A DNA stretch of 64,000 nt from Reticulitermes lucifugus (Eukaryota; Arthropoda; Insecta; Blattodea; Rhinotermitidae): NCBI GenBank assembly GCA_026260175.1, contig JAKCWW010000014.1, positions 166,284 through 230,283 of the forward strand, written 5' to 3'. The stretch's first letter is position 1. Every line of letters starts with the position of its first letter. The notes beneath the pieces were generated by a model that ran no database searches, was not told the DNA's origin, and saw only the letters and a list, made by a program, of their open reading frames with translations. Positions 35,499 through 48,706 of the stretch are shown one piece after another. Made by a program: the position numbers and the translations under genes.

Positions 35499-36136
35499 CT
35501 GCGGGTAGTCGCCTTCCTTTGTCTGGTAGCCAAAGTGGAAGAAGTAAGTTTTCGCTCCCCGTCTCGCGTGCAAGTATCCGACTCTGACCAAGGGAGACAC
35601 TGTGTGCCCGTCACTCAGGGCTTCCATTGTAGAGTCACGTATGTTAATGGGGTGCTGAATAGGCTTATCCCAGTCCGTATACTCGTTTCTCACAGTCGAG
35701 AATATTTCATTCAGATGATATACATAGGCATTTCGAACGTACGTCCGTAACACACGGTTTCTTTGGTCTTCCTCAAACCCGTACTGAATGTCTGCAGCAT
35801 TAAAATCTAAGTAACTTTCCGTTGTTGTCGTTCCAAGCATCAGTTCGCACGTAATGAACGCCTCGTTGGCGTGTTCCATAGCTAGGGTGGGTTCACTGGT
35901 GCCCACATCAGGTAGAATGGACGGTCCGAAACGGGGGAGGAAGCGTGGGGGTTCAAACTGGACGTCCAGCAGAGCAGAGAGAGGTTTGGTGCGAAGACAG
36001 GGCGCGCTGTCTTCATCATCCGCGGTGCGGCACCCCATCTGCTCCGCCACTGTTCGTCGCAGAGCGTCCGGCTGCTGCACCAAGGCCCAGGGACTGAGGA
36101 CGGACCCACTCAGCATCACCACGCGGTGAAACAGAT
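35499..36136 (-). CDS. Nlg: Neuroligin exon: main ectodomain segment
   Basis: The acceptor is TATTGCAG before 36136 and the donor CCGCAG/GTGTAT after 35499. Length is 638 bp, phase 1 in and phase 0 out, 212 residues. It starts DLFHRVVMLSGSVLSPWALV, the segment just after the nucleophile elbow. The pair MGC...SAPCLR gives the conserved ectodomain disulfide. The insect-neuroligin block AADIQYGFEEDQRNRVLRTY, VRNAYVYHLNEIFSTVRNEY, TDWDKPIQHPINIRD follows, then KTYFFHFGYQTKEGDYPQ. Where some insect paralogues carry a long low-complexity insert, this one has only ARRGAK. Confidence 0.96.
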
Positions 36137-36571
36137 CTGCAATACAATATAAAAGCCTACTTTATTCGTCGGTATAATGCGACGTGTCTGTGAAACGTAA
36201 CTGCACGAAGGTCGTACGAATTGTATTGAAGAAGAGACATACTTTTTATTATATAGTGCCATCTATAATAAATACTCGTAATGTGCTTCTTTCTTAACCG
36301 TTTCCTCCCACTCTGTTAGCCTGCCTGATGGTTGCTAGGAGACCACATCAGGCACAATGCATAATATTTCCACTGCTGTCTCGTAGAAAGCCTTCAATGT
36401 AAATTTCAATAAGTTACACGATCATGTTGCATTCACAAGACGTATCACTTTGCGAAGGCACAGCAGGAAGAAATGTAAAGCTAATGTCCCAGTTTTTCGT
36501 CTATTAATATGATTTAAGGATATCTGAAAATAAAGCGGTGTATTTTCCCTCAGTAGGTAAATGTAAAGTTG

Positions 36572-36850
36572 TTCCTGTCCATGGCATAAAGGTATGTAGG
36601 GGGAGTAGAGATACAGTTACACTCATTCTTAATCTAGATGGAGGTGAGTGTTCAGCTTTACGCCCCGACCTCTTCACCTCCGGGGAAAGAGCCCTCGGCA
36701 GACCATGAAGAGGAGGCTGAGTGGGCCCCAGAACCGGTCTGGACATTTCGGAGAAGAGAAAAATCTCTTCTTGCTGCCCGGTATCAAACCCCGGATCGTG
36801 TAGACCATAGAGTACGCAGTATACCGAACAAGCTATGCCGGCTCCGCCCT
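36572..36850 (-). mobile_element. SINE family B copy
   Basis: Tail at the left (GTAAAGTTGTTCCTGTCCATG, GCATAAAGG), head at the right with the B-box complement GTATCAAACCCCGGATCG and TATACCGAACAAGCTATGCC. Body blocks GGTGAGTGTTCAGCTTTACG, CCGGGGAAAGAGCCC and GAACCGGTCTGGACATTTC match the other family-B copies. Confidence 0.75.
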
Positions 36851-37083
36851 GCAGTAGGTAGACTTTCGTTTGTATGTTATTGTTACATCCTGTAGCTTAC
36901 GTGACTTACGAGATTTATTACAGATAAACATAGGTAGTCACATATATGTATTTAGCAGCACTAATTAACAGTGCATTAAAGATGTGTGATTTGATCTGTA
37001 ACTAATATACTCCTTAATCATTTCAGTGCGGATTTGTTATGACAATGACCGGGCGAGGAATAAAAGTATCTATACACTATCTA

Positions 37084-37613
37084 AGGCGCGTTCGCATGTC
37101 TACAGTCGCCCATTAAAAGCTCCAAGTTCGTCTGTCGCATTCTGCCCTTTCGTCCATCTGCACGAATATAACTCGAGAAGCACAACAGATTTTCATGAAA
37201 CTTGACACTGCAGAGTTTTAAGCAATACTGTCTAGAGATTAAAATTTTCTTTTAGACGAGACAACAGTTCTAACGACCACTTCAAATGAAGACCTACATA
37301 GTTTATGCGTGCATGTCGAGCGCAGTTCGCTAAATATTTGTGCCAGCTAAAAATATTTAGGAAAAAAGACGTTGTAGAGAAGCACGAAAGACACATTCAT
37401 TGTCCAGCGGAGTTTTTCTTAAGTCATACGGTTTTAGAGATAACTAAACAGAAGTGTCACTACCCCCGACATTTTCAGAATTGTATAAGATATATTCAAC
37501 AAGCAACTACGATATTTTGAACACAAATTTGATACCATCAGAAGTATAAAACAACTTCTTGATCGCGCTTCGCCTGTGTTAAAATCAGTTTTTTTTAATT
37601 TTATGAACGCACC
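37084..37613 (+). mobile_element. Short DNA transposon with GCGCGTTCGCA ends
   Basis: The left end AGGCGCGTTCGCATG and right end TATGAACGCACCT are imperfect terminal inverted repeats over about 13 bp. The length of 530 bp and lack of a coding frame fit a MITE. Internal sequence aligns with 24237-24560. No target-site duplication could be fixed, so the superfamily is unassigned. Confidence 0.55.
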
Positions 37614-38569
37614 TGTAAACTGAATTTATATTATATCAAAGAAGTTTCATAAACATGGAATTTTATTTAATGTTTAATAGAAGCAAATATTTAAATCTTA
37701 ATATTTATGGTTCATTCATTACTTATAAGGTTCTGATCTTCCGCCAGTTCTGAAGGGCTCAAGTATCGACTGACAGACAACATAGCGTGTACATTTCGTG
37801 TTTATTTAATATAAGGGAAGAGTGTTAATTATTTAGTTCAATAACAACTTTATTTCCTTGGATAATCTGGAAGTGAACGTGCCTGTTACATGTCCACTGT
37901 GAACTTTCACACCAATAATTAAGGGTATTTAATTTAAAATCATTAATTTTATGAGTTTATGAAATAAGATACTCTGCAATGAAGTCAATAAAACACAAAG
38001 TGCTGCTATTAAGTTCGAACGTTTGTATTTCACTGTTCAAACTGAAATGCTGGTATATACATAACTTACATATATCGTGTAATATCTTCCCTTACACTGA
38101 CAGGAAACTCTGCCTCTTGCTCTGAGAGAACTGCACACACAATATAGAGGAAAAAATGCTGAAACGTCGAGCATTACATCTAATAAGACAAGACACAGAT
38201 GTGCGGAAGATAACGTAAACTGGATCAGAAAGAGATGAGTGTGAAGATATGGACTGAATTCGTCTGGATCAGGACAGAAAGCAGTGGCGGACTGTTGTGA
38301 ACACGGCAATGGAAATCGGACTTATTTGGTGAGCAACCATTCGTTTTTTTTCGAGAAGGACTTTATTCCATGGGATTAGGCAGCAGTACCTACGTGCATG
38401 AACAGGACATAATGTGGTGAGGTTTCTGCAGAACAACACGAGAAAGGTGTAGAGCTTGCCGCAGTGCCAGAGGCGTTGTTTGCACGTTGCAATTCTGAAT
38501 ATATTTATATTTCATAAAGGCAAAAAATCGTTGTGCTACTACTACTATTACTACTACTACTTAAGTTAC

Positions 38570-38868
38570 CTTCGATAAAAGGGTAACTATCACAACCACG
38601 GCTACGGGCTGGACGGTCCGGGGATCGAGTCCTGGTGGGGTGAGATATTCCGCATCCTATCAGACAGGCCCTCGGGCCCATCAAGCCTCCTGTATAATGG
38701 ATACCGGGTCTCTTTCCCGGGGGTAAAGCGGCCGGGGCGTGGCGTTGACTACCCACCCCATCTAACGCCGAGGTTAAAGAAAGAGTACCGCTATACCTCT
38801 ACTCCCCCTCCAGGCCTTCATGGCCTGTTCGAGGGAGAACTTTACATTTTACCTTTCATCACAGCCAC
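38570..38868 (+). mobile_element. SINE family B copy
   Basis: Head with CACGGCTACGGGCTGGACGG and a B box GGGGATCGAGTCCTGG, then GAGATATTCCGCATCC, CCTGTATAATGGATACCGGG, TTTCCCGGGGGTAAAGCGGC and CGTGGCGTTGACTACCCACC. All are in the order of the 46460-46744 copy. The first part of the head is degraded. Confidence 0.8.
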
Positions 38869-39620
38869 TGTTATTGTTAAAATAGTTATAACTGAGTGCC
38901 ATTAAGATTGCGTAGGTCTTCTAGGATATGATGCCGTGTACTTTGGTAGCAATATTGCTAAGAAATCAGCTGGCACCATATTCGGTTACCACGTTTCGGT
39001 AGTGACGCTAGTGTCAACCTCAACTCTCACGTTCTGTTTGTCACTGTCCTGCTGCCGAGTATGGGAAAATGGAAGTTACGAATTTTGAGTGACTTCCATT
39101 GGCACAAGGTTCACATCAGTTTCAAAAAAATCCTCTGTCCAGCGTTTCTCGGGTTGAAACACGTGGATGGATGGCCGCACCGACAAATATGACCACCTGT
39201 AACGCGATTAATCTCACACTTTGTGCAACGAACGCATACTAGAATACTAAATACTGAGGTTAATCGATTCTTCCACATCATTTAACGACAGCTTTTGAAC
39301 TGGATTAGTAACGTAGCGTCGAACAGTAGGACTGTTTACGAATAATGGACTGAAAGCCTGCGGAAGGAAGCAGTCATAATTTATTTAAAGGTGATGAATA
39401 TCTCAGGATTTCGTGGAATGACGTCTACTGAGATAGCTGATCTGTGGGAAGATATTCGAACTCAGGACCTTCGGAATGCAAAGCAGGAGTGTCAGTCACT
39501 GGACCCTGAGTTACAACAGACTTACTGCTATGTTTACGGGTGCTCCTTCCCGAGGTAAAGCAGCCAGAGCGCGAAGCTGATGTCCAGTTTATACTGAACG
39601 AACTAATCCTCCAAAATTAC

Positions 39621-39821
39621 CTTTTGTTGCACTGGATATTAGCAGTAGGTTGACAAGGGCGGCGCCGGTGTCATGGCCCAGCACCGTCACGCGGCTCGGA
39701 TCGCCACCGAATGCTGCGATATTGTGGCGCACCCACTGCAGCGCCGCCAGGATGTCGCGTAGCCCCAGGTTCCCTCCAGCCACTCCCTCGCGGTCCGGCC
39801 CCGGGCGAGTCCGGAGGAAAC
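39621..39821 (-). CDS. Nlg: Neuroligin exon: nucleophile-elbow region
   Basis: The acceptor is GTGCTGCAG before 39821 and the donor AAAG/GTAATT after 39621. Length is 201 bp, phase 1 in and phase 1 out. It encodes FLRTRPGPDREGVAGGNLGL, RDILAALQWVRHNIAAFGGD and PSRVTVLGHDTGAALVNLLL. FGGDP..VT..G is the carboxylesterase type-B signature; active esterases have G-E-S-A-G here, but this protein reads G-H-D-T-G. The serine is replaced by aspartate, so hydrolase activity is not expected, as for other neuroligins (usually Gly at this site). The exon is GC-rich compared with the surrounding introns. Confidence 0.95.
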
Positions 39822-40514
39822 CTGCAGCACCAGAAGCGTGAGATCACAGTGACACTTCATGGTGCCAGTCGACAAATGATGAAGTTACAGCTATTACATC
39901 TGCAAGGTGTGTCATGAGAAGGAACCTTCCGGTTAAGGACAGTATAATATTTACTCTTGTAATACATAAATGAGACTGTGACATGTGGATGAATCTTCAT
40001 GGAAGAGAAGTATTCAAGTAAAAAGCTTTAGAGAGCTGTTGCATGTTTTGTAAATGGTAATTACATTACATACTCGTAAATTATAGTTACAGATTTATGA
40101 ATATTTGTCAAGTGGTAGTCTTGAGAACCTGAGAGTAACTCAGCACTTAGGGCACTAGCCTTCTAACCGAAGTTTAATTACCGTGTTCATTACAGGCCCG
40201 CTAAGAGACCCGATCCTTGGAAAGATTCATAAAATCCACGCACTAAAATTCTCTACGCATTTCACATGTCTTCCAAGTTGATATATATTATATGCAGACA
40301 CTAATTAACATGTAATTTCTTACCCACAGGCCTAATACACAAAGTGCTATAATCGCCAAACGTAATAAAACAGTTAAATTCTAGACATTTACGAAAACTA
40401 AGGTTTCCCGATGCTATATGCGGGAAGTTTACTGTTCACAATTTGTAAGCCTACAACTGAGTAAGAAGTCGAGTGAGACCAGATGAAGAATCGGCGTGTT
40501 TTAGGCATATAAAA

Positions 40515-40812
40515 TAAAGGTAAAGCTCGCCCTACAACATGTCATGAAGGCAAAGAGAGGGTACAGCTATAGCGCTACCCTTTCTTTAACCTTGGCGCTA
40601 GGTGAGGGTGCGTGGTCAACGCCACGTCCTGGCCGCTTTACCCCCTGGAAAGAGACCCGGCACCCATTGAACAGGAAAATGGGTGGGCCTCGGGGACGGT
40701 CTGGACGGGTGCGGAAAATTTCGCCCCCACCGAAATTCGAACCCCAAACTGTCCAGCCCTTAGTGAATCGCTATAAAAACTACGCTATTTCCGGCCCCGT
40801 TTTAGGGGTACA
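40515..40812 (-). mobile_element. SINE family B copy
   Basis: Tail at the left (CATGTCATGAAGGCAAAGAG, GTACAGCTATAG), then GTCAACGCCACGTCCTGGCC, AAAGAGACCCGGCACCC and GGGACGGTCTGGACGG. The B-box complement AATTCGAACCCC and head complement ACTACGCTATTTCCGGC are at the right. Well preserved relative to the 36.6 and 56.3 kb copies. Confidence 0.85.
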
Positions 40813-41029
40813 AAATTTGGGCATAACATTTATAAACCTCTAATTAGAGTAGTAGAATTACTTTTTGATAATGTAAGCCTTATGTAGGCCCTACTGTGGT
40901 GAATCTATAAAGTATTTTCAAAGTATGTGAGTTCTTGATAGCTAAACTGATCCCTGAAGTACAGAATTTTTATCTTAAAACTTTCAGCTATCTGTTAATT
41001 CGAAATAAACCCACCCGCCCCCCAGTAAA

Positions 41030-41030
<1 letters not shown>

Positions 41031-41071
<41 letters not shown>
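41031..41071. repeat. (ATA)n microsatellite
   Basis: About 13 ATA units; it reads as poly-Asn or poly-Ile in spurious ORFs. Confidence 0.95.
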
Positions 41072-41072
<1 letters not shown>

Positions 41073-44000
41073 TCCCAGTTCACAGGAAATAATCGTAACA
41101 AGTGCTTCCCGAGACTTATCATTCCATGCTGAAACACATTTCACTAGGATTATTTCTCGCTTTGAATTTACATGCAAATTATTCAAATGGTACGCAGAAA
41201 CACAGACATGCACAGAACGTAGTTTCTGTATTGTCCAGTGATTTGCTCAGTTAGCATATATAACAGACAGGAAGAGGAAATTTTAACGAAGTAGAGTTAT
41301 ATTCCACGGCAAGCAAAGGAAATCGGGGAACATACTCGGTGAAGCAACTGATTCATATGACGCCAAGTGGAAAATGTGGATGCGGAAGACGACGAGTAAA
41401 AGAAAATTATATAACGATGCAAGTAAAGAAAGGGGCTGGAATATTTGACAGTTACGAAGTATGAGGAGGTGGCAACTTATGATACGGGAGGCTCCAACAA
41501 GAGCAGAAAGCAGAACAAAAAAAGAAAGAGTGTCTTATTTATTCCTTCGCCATATAAGGACAGGACCTGCATTATAAGCCTCCTTCAGTCGAACATCTGC
41601 AATGTCTGTCAACGTTTCTTCTTGCTAATTGAAAATATTCCTCCTGTTTTGTGTAAATGTCCTACAGCATTTGTGTAATATATTTCATCTTCTGTACAAT
41701 TTCTATGTACCTATCTCTTTATACGTATTAACGCTCTGCACTCTACAACAAAACCGGTACCCACTTTAATACAAGTCAAGTACAACACATTTTAAGATAT
41801 CCTAACTTCGGCTCTCTGTTAAAACACAACGTGTACTGTCATATTCTTCAGAACCACAAATAAATACAGATTGTTACCAGCTTGCGACCCTTCCCTCACG
41901 TTGCCAAACCTTTCTTGTTGACTGCTTCATCACAGTAATGTGACACGCGATATCAAGGAAAATAAATACGGAACATTGGCTAATAATTTGTACTACCCAA
42001 CAATCTTGATTCGAATAGGACGTTTCCACTGCAATGGCACGACTTTAGAGCTGTTTAAAGTCACTTAAAAATTGAAGCAAACCTAGTGGTTGAGTTTTTA
42101 GTATACCTACAAAACAGAAAACACTTCTCTTGCGGCTTCGAGGTTAAAAGCATTCCGTAAGGAAAAGGTGTTCACCGCTTCACTGTTAAGTTGAATTTCA
42201 TGCCCAGAGATTACATATTTATACCATAACATATTTTTGTTAGTGATACTAAAACTGAATGAATGAAAGTGGGTGCGAACTGAAAGAATGAACACAGCAC
42301 GAAGGCCGTACAAGCAAACAGTTTTATGTAGAGTTATGAAGTAATATATTGAGTTTGTGCCTACAGTTATGTAGAACTAGGAAATATGAATAGGCTAGTA
42401 CAAACAAGTGCCAAATTCACTTAACATCGTGATAGATATGTTAACATTTCTACTTCATGTTCGAAAGGTTCAAAGTTAGATTCTCGACCTGCAATTTGGC
42501 TAGTCTGATTGATATTTTGTGGTTTTCTTCAGTCACACTAAGAACGTGCTAGAAACATGTCTTAAATTCGTCACGACTCGTTCCATCCATATCCATATCA
42601 GATACAAATATCCTGTTCAACTCTGTATAGGCAGGCCTAACAATTGCATTTGATAATGAGCCGTTGAATAATCAAATAACAAAAGTAAATAACGACACAG
42701 AAGAAAAAGCAGAAGAATGCCCTAACAAGATGCTTACGGATTCATTTAATGGATGCACGGTTGCTGATCATTCCGATCAACCCTTTAGTATGACCGCCAT
42801 GTTCTCTAAGTCAGGCTACGTGCATCCAGTTACGATATTTGAACACGCAACTTACCATGTCGCTGCTACCACCATTCGTCTCTAGGTGACGTACGTGGTC
42901 TAAATACACAGGAGGTGAGGGCAGAGCGGCAAAAGACACTGGGATGGGCGCACTCGCGTTTCGTCCGCTTCGCTAATTTCGTAATTACATCACAATCACG
43001 TCACAGATCATCCAACGGACTACTAATCAAGAACACATTTCCCTGCCTAGTAGGATATGCAACATTAGCTTTACCTGCCCACACTTCAGACCCGTTATTA
43101 TCGCGCCCTACCCTCTCAATTATGAACTCGAAGGTCTCATCAGCCACTCGCGGGATGTCAGATCCAATATTCTAAAAGCCTTGCTAAACTACGTCCTGCA
43201 GTTGAAGCGTTAAAATTTGATTACAGAAGGGTTGGGCAGTTTGGAAACGTGGGCGAGGATTGGGGATGAATTATGAGATAGAATAGAGAGAAAGGGGACG
43301 TGAAAGGAAATGTTAAGATTGCAAATGTAATCTTTTACGTTCGAATTGTTGGAGCAGAAGACGAAAATTCTAACTTAACTTAGACGACAATACACTTTAT
43401 TTTGTATGAACAATAGGCGAGAAGTATCTTTCGCTCCCAGAACACCATGCCCAAATATTTTGCTGAGAGGAGATGGTAGAAGATGAATACAGGAAGGAGG
43501 AGAAGAAGGGGAGGAAAAGAAGAAAACGAGTCGACAAACAACATGTAGTTGAGTCGGAGAAAAATCCAGCAATGCTAAGAACATGATGAAGAATGGTTCA
43601 TTCTAAAGACATTTAATAACGCTGTTTCATCGTCTCCCGATAGTGTTCTTCTTTATGTTCCCCTTGTCACGTAGAACCTAACAAAACAGTTCTATATTTT
43701 CAGCATTCTCCTAGTAGACATTTCAAAATGAAATTTCTTTGTGTAGGAAAAACACATTTGTCTTTAAAAATTTGGGTTTAACCATTTCGCTGTTACATCT
43801 GAACAAACCTCACACTCTCAGAGGTGAGAAAATAACATTCACATTGGAACTGGCTGGTCACAAACTTGAAGTCATCCGCAAAAACCTGACTGCCTTAGTC
43901 CTGGAAGCCGAGAAGCTTGTTACAGCACTAACACTACCCCTATATGCGGGAAACACCGGGTTCAAACGAATCCCAGCATCTCATGCGAAAATCTCATAGT

Positions 44001-45299
44001 TGTTATTAAGACCCACCAGGTGAACGCCGATATATCGCCTTAAAACAGGCGACGGCAGCGTCCTTCCCTATCACTTAACGTCCACCAAACGTGATCATCC
44101 TCACACATTTTTCGATGCCAAAGAACAGATACTGTTGATATGACACTGAATGGCCCTCGGCCCCTCCTACCTTAGAAACAGTCGAAGAACGCCTTCTTTC
44201 ATATTGTATCTACTAGTCTTTCGCGATTACATTACCTTTACTCCTATAGGCCCAGTACGAATACAAAACCTCTGCAGATAATACGACGTTATTAATACTA
44301 CAGATTGTATTCACGTATCTTCCGAACAGACCAAGGCCCTATGGAGTACAAGCACACAAAAAGACTTTCTCTACATTGAACCACAACTGACGACATCTGC
44401 CGATTACTTGGAGAGAGAGAAATGAAGACGGTTCGGAAGTTACGATAAAAACTGCCGCTGGTATCTGGGGTTCTTCCGCTGATTTTGTCGCCAAATGAAT
44501 GGGAAAGAAGAAAAAGTCTGTGCTTGAATAGAGATAGAAGAAGCAAGGAGTTAAGACCACAGAGCCTTAAAAAGAAGAGCGGAGTATGAATAAAAAAGTG
44601 AGGAAAACGGAACGACAGAGACAGTGAGTGGGTCACAAGGATTGTTGTTCCGCTGCCGGTTCGCGTAACTGCTGTATCGATTCGCCATTAATGTGTGAGG
44701 AGGATGTTGGCAAAGTGAGCTGCTGTCTGTAGAGACCACACAGACAGGCCCTCTTCAGCTCTCAGGTCTTGAAGGTATATTCAGCAGCGTGCCTCAGATG
44801 AGGCTTGATTAAAATGTGGGCAAGTAAAGATTCAATGTCCTCTCTGCCTTTTATTTTCATAACAGGGAATAAATCACTATGTTAGTGTGAAAAAAATATA
44901 GAAGGAAAACAAACCGGGGTGACAGCCTACCTTTCGAAGCATATTTATTTTAAAAGTAATCACTTAACTGCTATCTGAGTGGCACACAGACAGACAGACA
45001 GAGAGACAAACACAAAAATGGACCAACCGACTGTCACACAAGCAAGACGGCTGACTTAGAGACGAACACACACACAAACAAAGTAACCAAAAAAGCAAGT
45101 TTATTGATCAACAAATTAACACACAAACTAAAGACACAAAACAAGTGGCAACAAACAAAAAGTCTCAGTTTATCTAGGTCAGGGGTCTCAAACTCAAATC
45201 GAACGCGACCCAGTTCAGTAATAAAAAAACTATGGCGGGCCGTACATCATTTTCAGCAGCATAATGTTAAATGTCTTGTTTAAAAATAATGTAATATCA

Positions 45300-46446
45300 A
45301 TAATAATAATAGTAATAATATTATACTTCAAAATCTTACGCTGCATTAGAAGTGTTGAGGACTGCAAACTTTTGCAATCCGACAGTGACGCTGTCCATAA
45401 GTGCTGCCTGGACAATGGCATAAATCTCAATGTTGGCAAAGCCACATTTATTTCCTTTACTCGTGAAAGTAACAGTATCGCCTTAGACATAAACTAGGTC
45501 TTACTCATATTGCCCGTTCCCTGTGCGTTAAAGATCTCGCGGAACTCTTAGACTCTAAGCTTCATTTTCACAATCATTTTGACCACACTGTTGCACAAGC
45601 CTTTAAAATGTTAGGTTTCATTCGCTACATTGCGTCTTCGTTTTCTTCCATTGACACTCTTGTTACGAGTACTTTGTGTTGTGCTCTTGTCCGTTCTGAA
45701 CTCGAATTTTCCTCTGTTGCCTGGAATTCTGTGACGCTAACCGTTCCACTAAAATCGAAAGAGTTCAAAGAAAATTTGCCAATTTATGCTCCAATAGATT
45801 TTTCATTAACTTTGGCACCAATAAATACGAAGAAATTTTGGCTAGGCTAAATCTATCTATGCTTCACTTAAGGCGGCGGTACCTGGATGACCTGTTTCTC
45901 ATTAATGTCTTTGTTAACAAAGTAAATTGTCCTTCCATCTTTAATACCGTCGGTCTATACCCTCAACAATAATCAGAGGCCACTCTACATTTACTGCTCT
46001 ATACTGCGCTAAGACCAGCCCTTCTGCCAGACCTGTTACTGCGGCTAGTGCTGTAAGTAGTAAAATCGATATTTTAAACCACCACGGTCTCTCGTTTAAG
46101 AACTTAATTAGATCTAATACTGTTTGATTCCAATATTGTTGTATACCTACTACTATTCCCACGGTTCATACTAACATTCGTTGCCTATTCGTTCCGTTTA
46201 TTAATTTCCTTCTATCCGTTAAATGGCCAGGTATTATCCTCCAATTTGTAATTTCCTGTTTTTTTATTTTGTATTGTATCTCCGTTTGTATTTGCTTTTT
46301 GTAATATTCTCTTATGCTGAATATTAGGCCTATATGTTTTGTCTCCGATATTTGTATTTTTGTTGCTTTGTGCTGTTCCTGTAATTGACCCACGGGCTGT
46401 TGATTCAGCACGTAAATGAACTTGAATAAATTGAATTATTATTATT
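45300..46446 (+). mobile_element. Jockey/CR1-like LINE, 5'-truncated
   Basis: Reverse-transcriptase remnants read SVEDCKLLQSDSDAVHKCC, LDNGINLNVGKATFISFTRE, MLGFIRYIASSFSSIDTL, ALVRSELEFSSVAWNSVT and ARLNLSMLHLRRRYLDDLFL in shifting frames. They are followed by a 3' region ending in AATAAATTGAATT and an ATT repeat. It lies inside the hAT 45180-50029. Several frame changes show it is old. The 5' limit is uncertain because it starts in an AAT-rich patch. Confidence 0.8.
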
Positions 46447-46459
46447 ATTATTATATTTC

Positions 46460-46744
46460 GGGAGCCGGGATAGCGTAGTCGGTATAGCGACTCGCTACGA
46501 GCGGTAGGGTCCGGGATTCGAACCCTAGTGTGACGAGATTTTCCGGAACCGTCCAGACCGGCCCCGAGGCCCACCGGTCTCCTGTAAAATGGGTACCGGG
46601 TCTTTTCCCTGGGTTAAAGCGGCAGGGGCTTGGCGCTGACCACCCACCCCCTTCTAGCGCCGGGGTCAAGATGGGTAGAGCTATACCTACGTATACCTAC
46701 GTATACCTCCCCTCTATGCCTGCTTGGCATGTAAAGGGTCAGCC
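46460..46744 (+). mobile_element. SINE family B, best copy, perfect TSD
   Basis: Flanked by ATTATTATATTTC at 46447-46459 and 46745-46757. The tRNA-like head has an A-box region (GCCGGGATAGCGTAGTCGG) and a B box GGGATTCGAACCC at 46513-46525. The body includes GAACCGTCCAGACCGG, CCTGTAAAATGGGTACCGGG and AGCGGCAGGGGCTTGG, with a short GTATACCTAC duplication near 46683-46708 and a tail TGCTTGGCATGTAAAGG. Length 285 bp. It landed in the ATT tail of the LINE, so it is the youngest layer at that spot. Confidence 0.92.
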
Positions 46745-48706
46745 ATTATTATATTTCAAAATTATATTTTATTCAAAAAATGGGCTTCTGTCTCTTACTT
46801 AATATATGCTGTACGCTACCTGTCCCTTCACGCTCACATATGCAGTGCCACAATCCGTTCAGTGAATTAGTAGGGAAACCATTTTGGATTCTGTGCTAAA
46901 AAATTGTCAGGTTACCAAGTGGTCAAATATTACTTCAAATACTGTGGGACTGATTGGAGACTTAGCACCGTTTGGACCGGTATAAGATTTCTATTCTCGT
47001 TGAGATATTACTGGAACCCACTGCCATGATCGAGTTAAAGTGTCCATCTGTCAAAACGAGATCCGCTTTTCGTCTTATTATTGCCAATAATAAAAAAATG
47101 GTTCACACGCGTAAGTGGTGCCGAACATCGCAATCGTTCTTAACTCAAAGGATCTGAGCAGAGGGATTTTTTTTTTTGATAAGTAGGAATAAAAGTCTTG
47201 CAATTCCGTTTCAGAAAACGTCTGGCTAAGCTTCGTATTGCAATGCAAATCAATTAATTCCACTGGCAGATTTTCTGGATCCTAGACTTCTCAATGTCTG
47301 CCTTTGAAGGTAAAGTAAGCTACAAAAATTCTGGTGCTATTATTTTGAAGTTATGGTATCTTTCGTCGGACTGTTTTCGAAGAAAAGCAGTGGACTGAGA
47401 ATATTCATGAATACGCTCAGGATAAATGATGTCGAGAGACCTCATGTGTGGTCAGTGAACAAGGTTATGCAGTTTAGTTGGTTCCCCCACAGTCGAAGCT
47501 TGACTTTTGAAGACCTTGCTGTTGTCGCACCTCTCAGTAATGATCGATAAACTAGCTTATATTTATGTTGTAGTCCTTTGTTAATATAATTCAAATGACC
47601 AGTCACAAACATAAGAAACGCTACATCGATTATCTATCTTTCATAATTCATTTCTTCAATAATGCTCCCATTTTTCTCCATGAATAATTTGATCTCATTC
47701 AACTAATCGAAACATAGTTTCAAAACAGACCCGCTGACATAACCACCTGACATTAGTATGACAAATTATTTCATCATATTCATTGTGTACTTCTTCCAGT
47801 AATGCTACACACTGACGATGATTAAGGGCACTTGCACGAATAAAATTCACAGTTTTCATAAGAGTAAACATTATGTAATTCGTTTCAAAACCCTATTCAC
47901 AAAATGTTGTTGATGAAGAATACAGTGTAGTCTACGGAAAGAGGTCGTTCCCTCAAATTCTTTTTTTCTTTTTTTAATTTTTCTGCAACGCCATTATTTA
48001 TGTCAAACATAGCCGGAGCCCCATCACTAACAAACCCAAACACTTTTTTTTTCCCACAGCAGCTCAAATTTGTTTAAAAGAGTTACCGTTTGAGAAAAAA
48101 TTTCACCAGCTTCTGTTTTTATTTCATAGTGACCAGTTCTAAAAGCTCCTCCACTAATTGAAAGTCCTCCTTAACATCTCGAATAAAACCAGCAAAGTGT
48201 ACATTATCTTTGTCATCTGTGTTTTCGTCAACTGCGACTGAATACGCGACAGAATTTTTAGATGTTTCTTTATGTTGACATTGTATATCCTCTTGTAAAG
48301 TCATTCACAATTTCGGCCACTGTATTTGCTGAAAGACTGATATTTTTATAAAGCTGTTATTTTTGGGGACAGAGTATTTCTGCTGCGTTCATTACATACT
48401 CCTTCACATATTGATCATCTGTAAATGGTTTTGATTTCTTAGCGATTATTTATGATATAACGAAGCTTGCTAGAACAGCTGCTTCACTTGTTTTAGTTGC
48501 AACAGTAAATATACGCCGGTGCCTCTGCAAATAACATTTCAGTTTCTTTACTTTATTCTCTCTTGGCTTCCCCTCAAGAACACCAAATTTATCTTTATAT
48601 AAAGTTTCATAATGGCGGCGCAGATTATGTCTTTTCGAGCTGACACCACCTTACTGCAGTTGAGGCCAACAGTTTTATCTCACAATACACTTAAGATACA
48701 TGTCTT

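Larger units (their letters stand above)
36137..39620. other. Neuroligin intron (3.5 kb)
   Basis: Contains two family-B SINEs, the DNA transposon at 37084-37613 and an ACT/TAC trinucleotide patch near 38530-38562. A tRNA-like minus-strand stretch with GAGTTCGAATATC near 39450 may be another SINE head. No host exon seen. Confidence 0.7.

Noticed and set aside
38037-38309. Minus-strand hydrophobic 90-codon ORF as first exon of the nested candidate
   Set aside because: Its possible donor is in the wrong phase for the exon at 34415.
45941-46669. Minus-strand ORFs of 72-120 codons
   Set aside because: They run antisense through the LINE 3' region and SINE-B.
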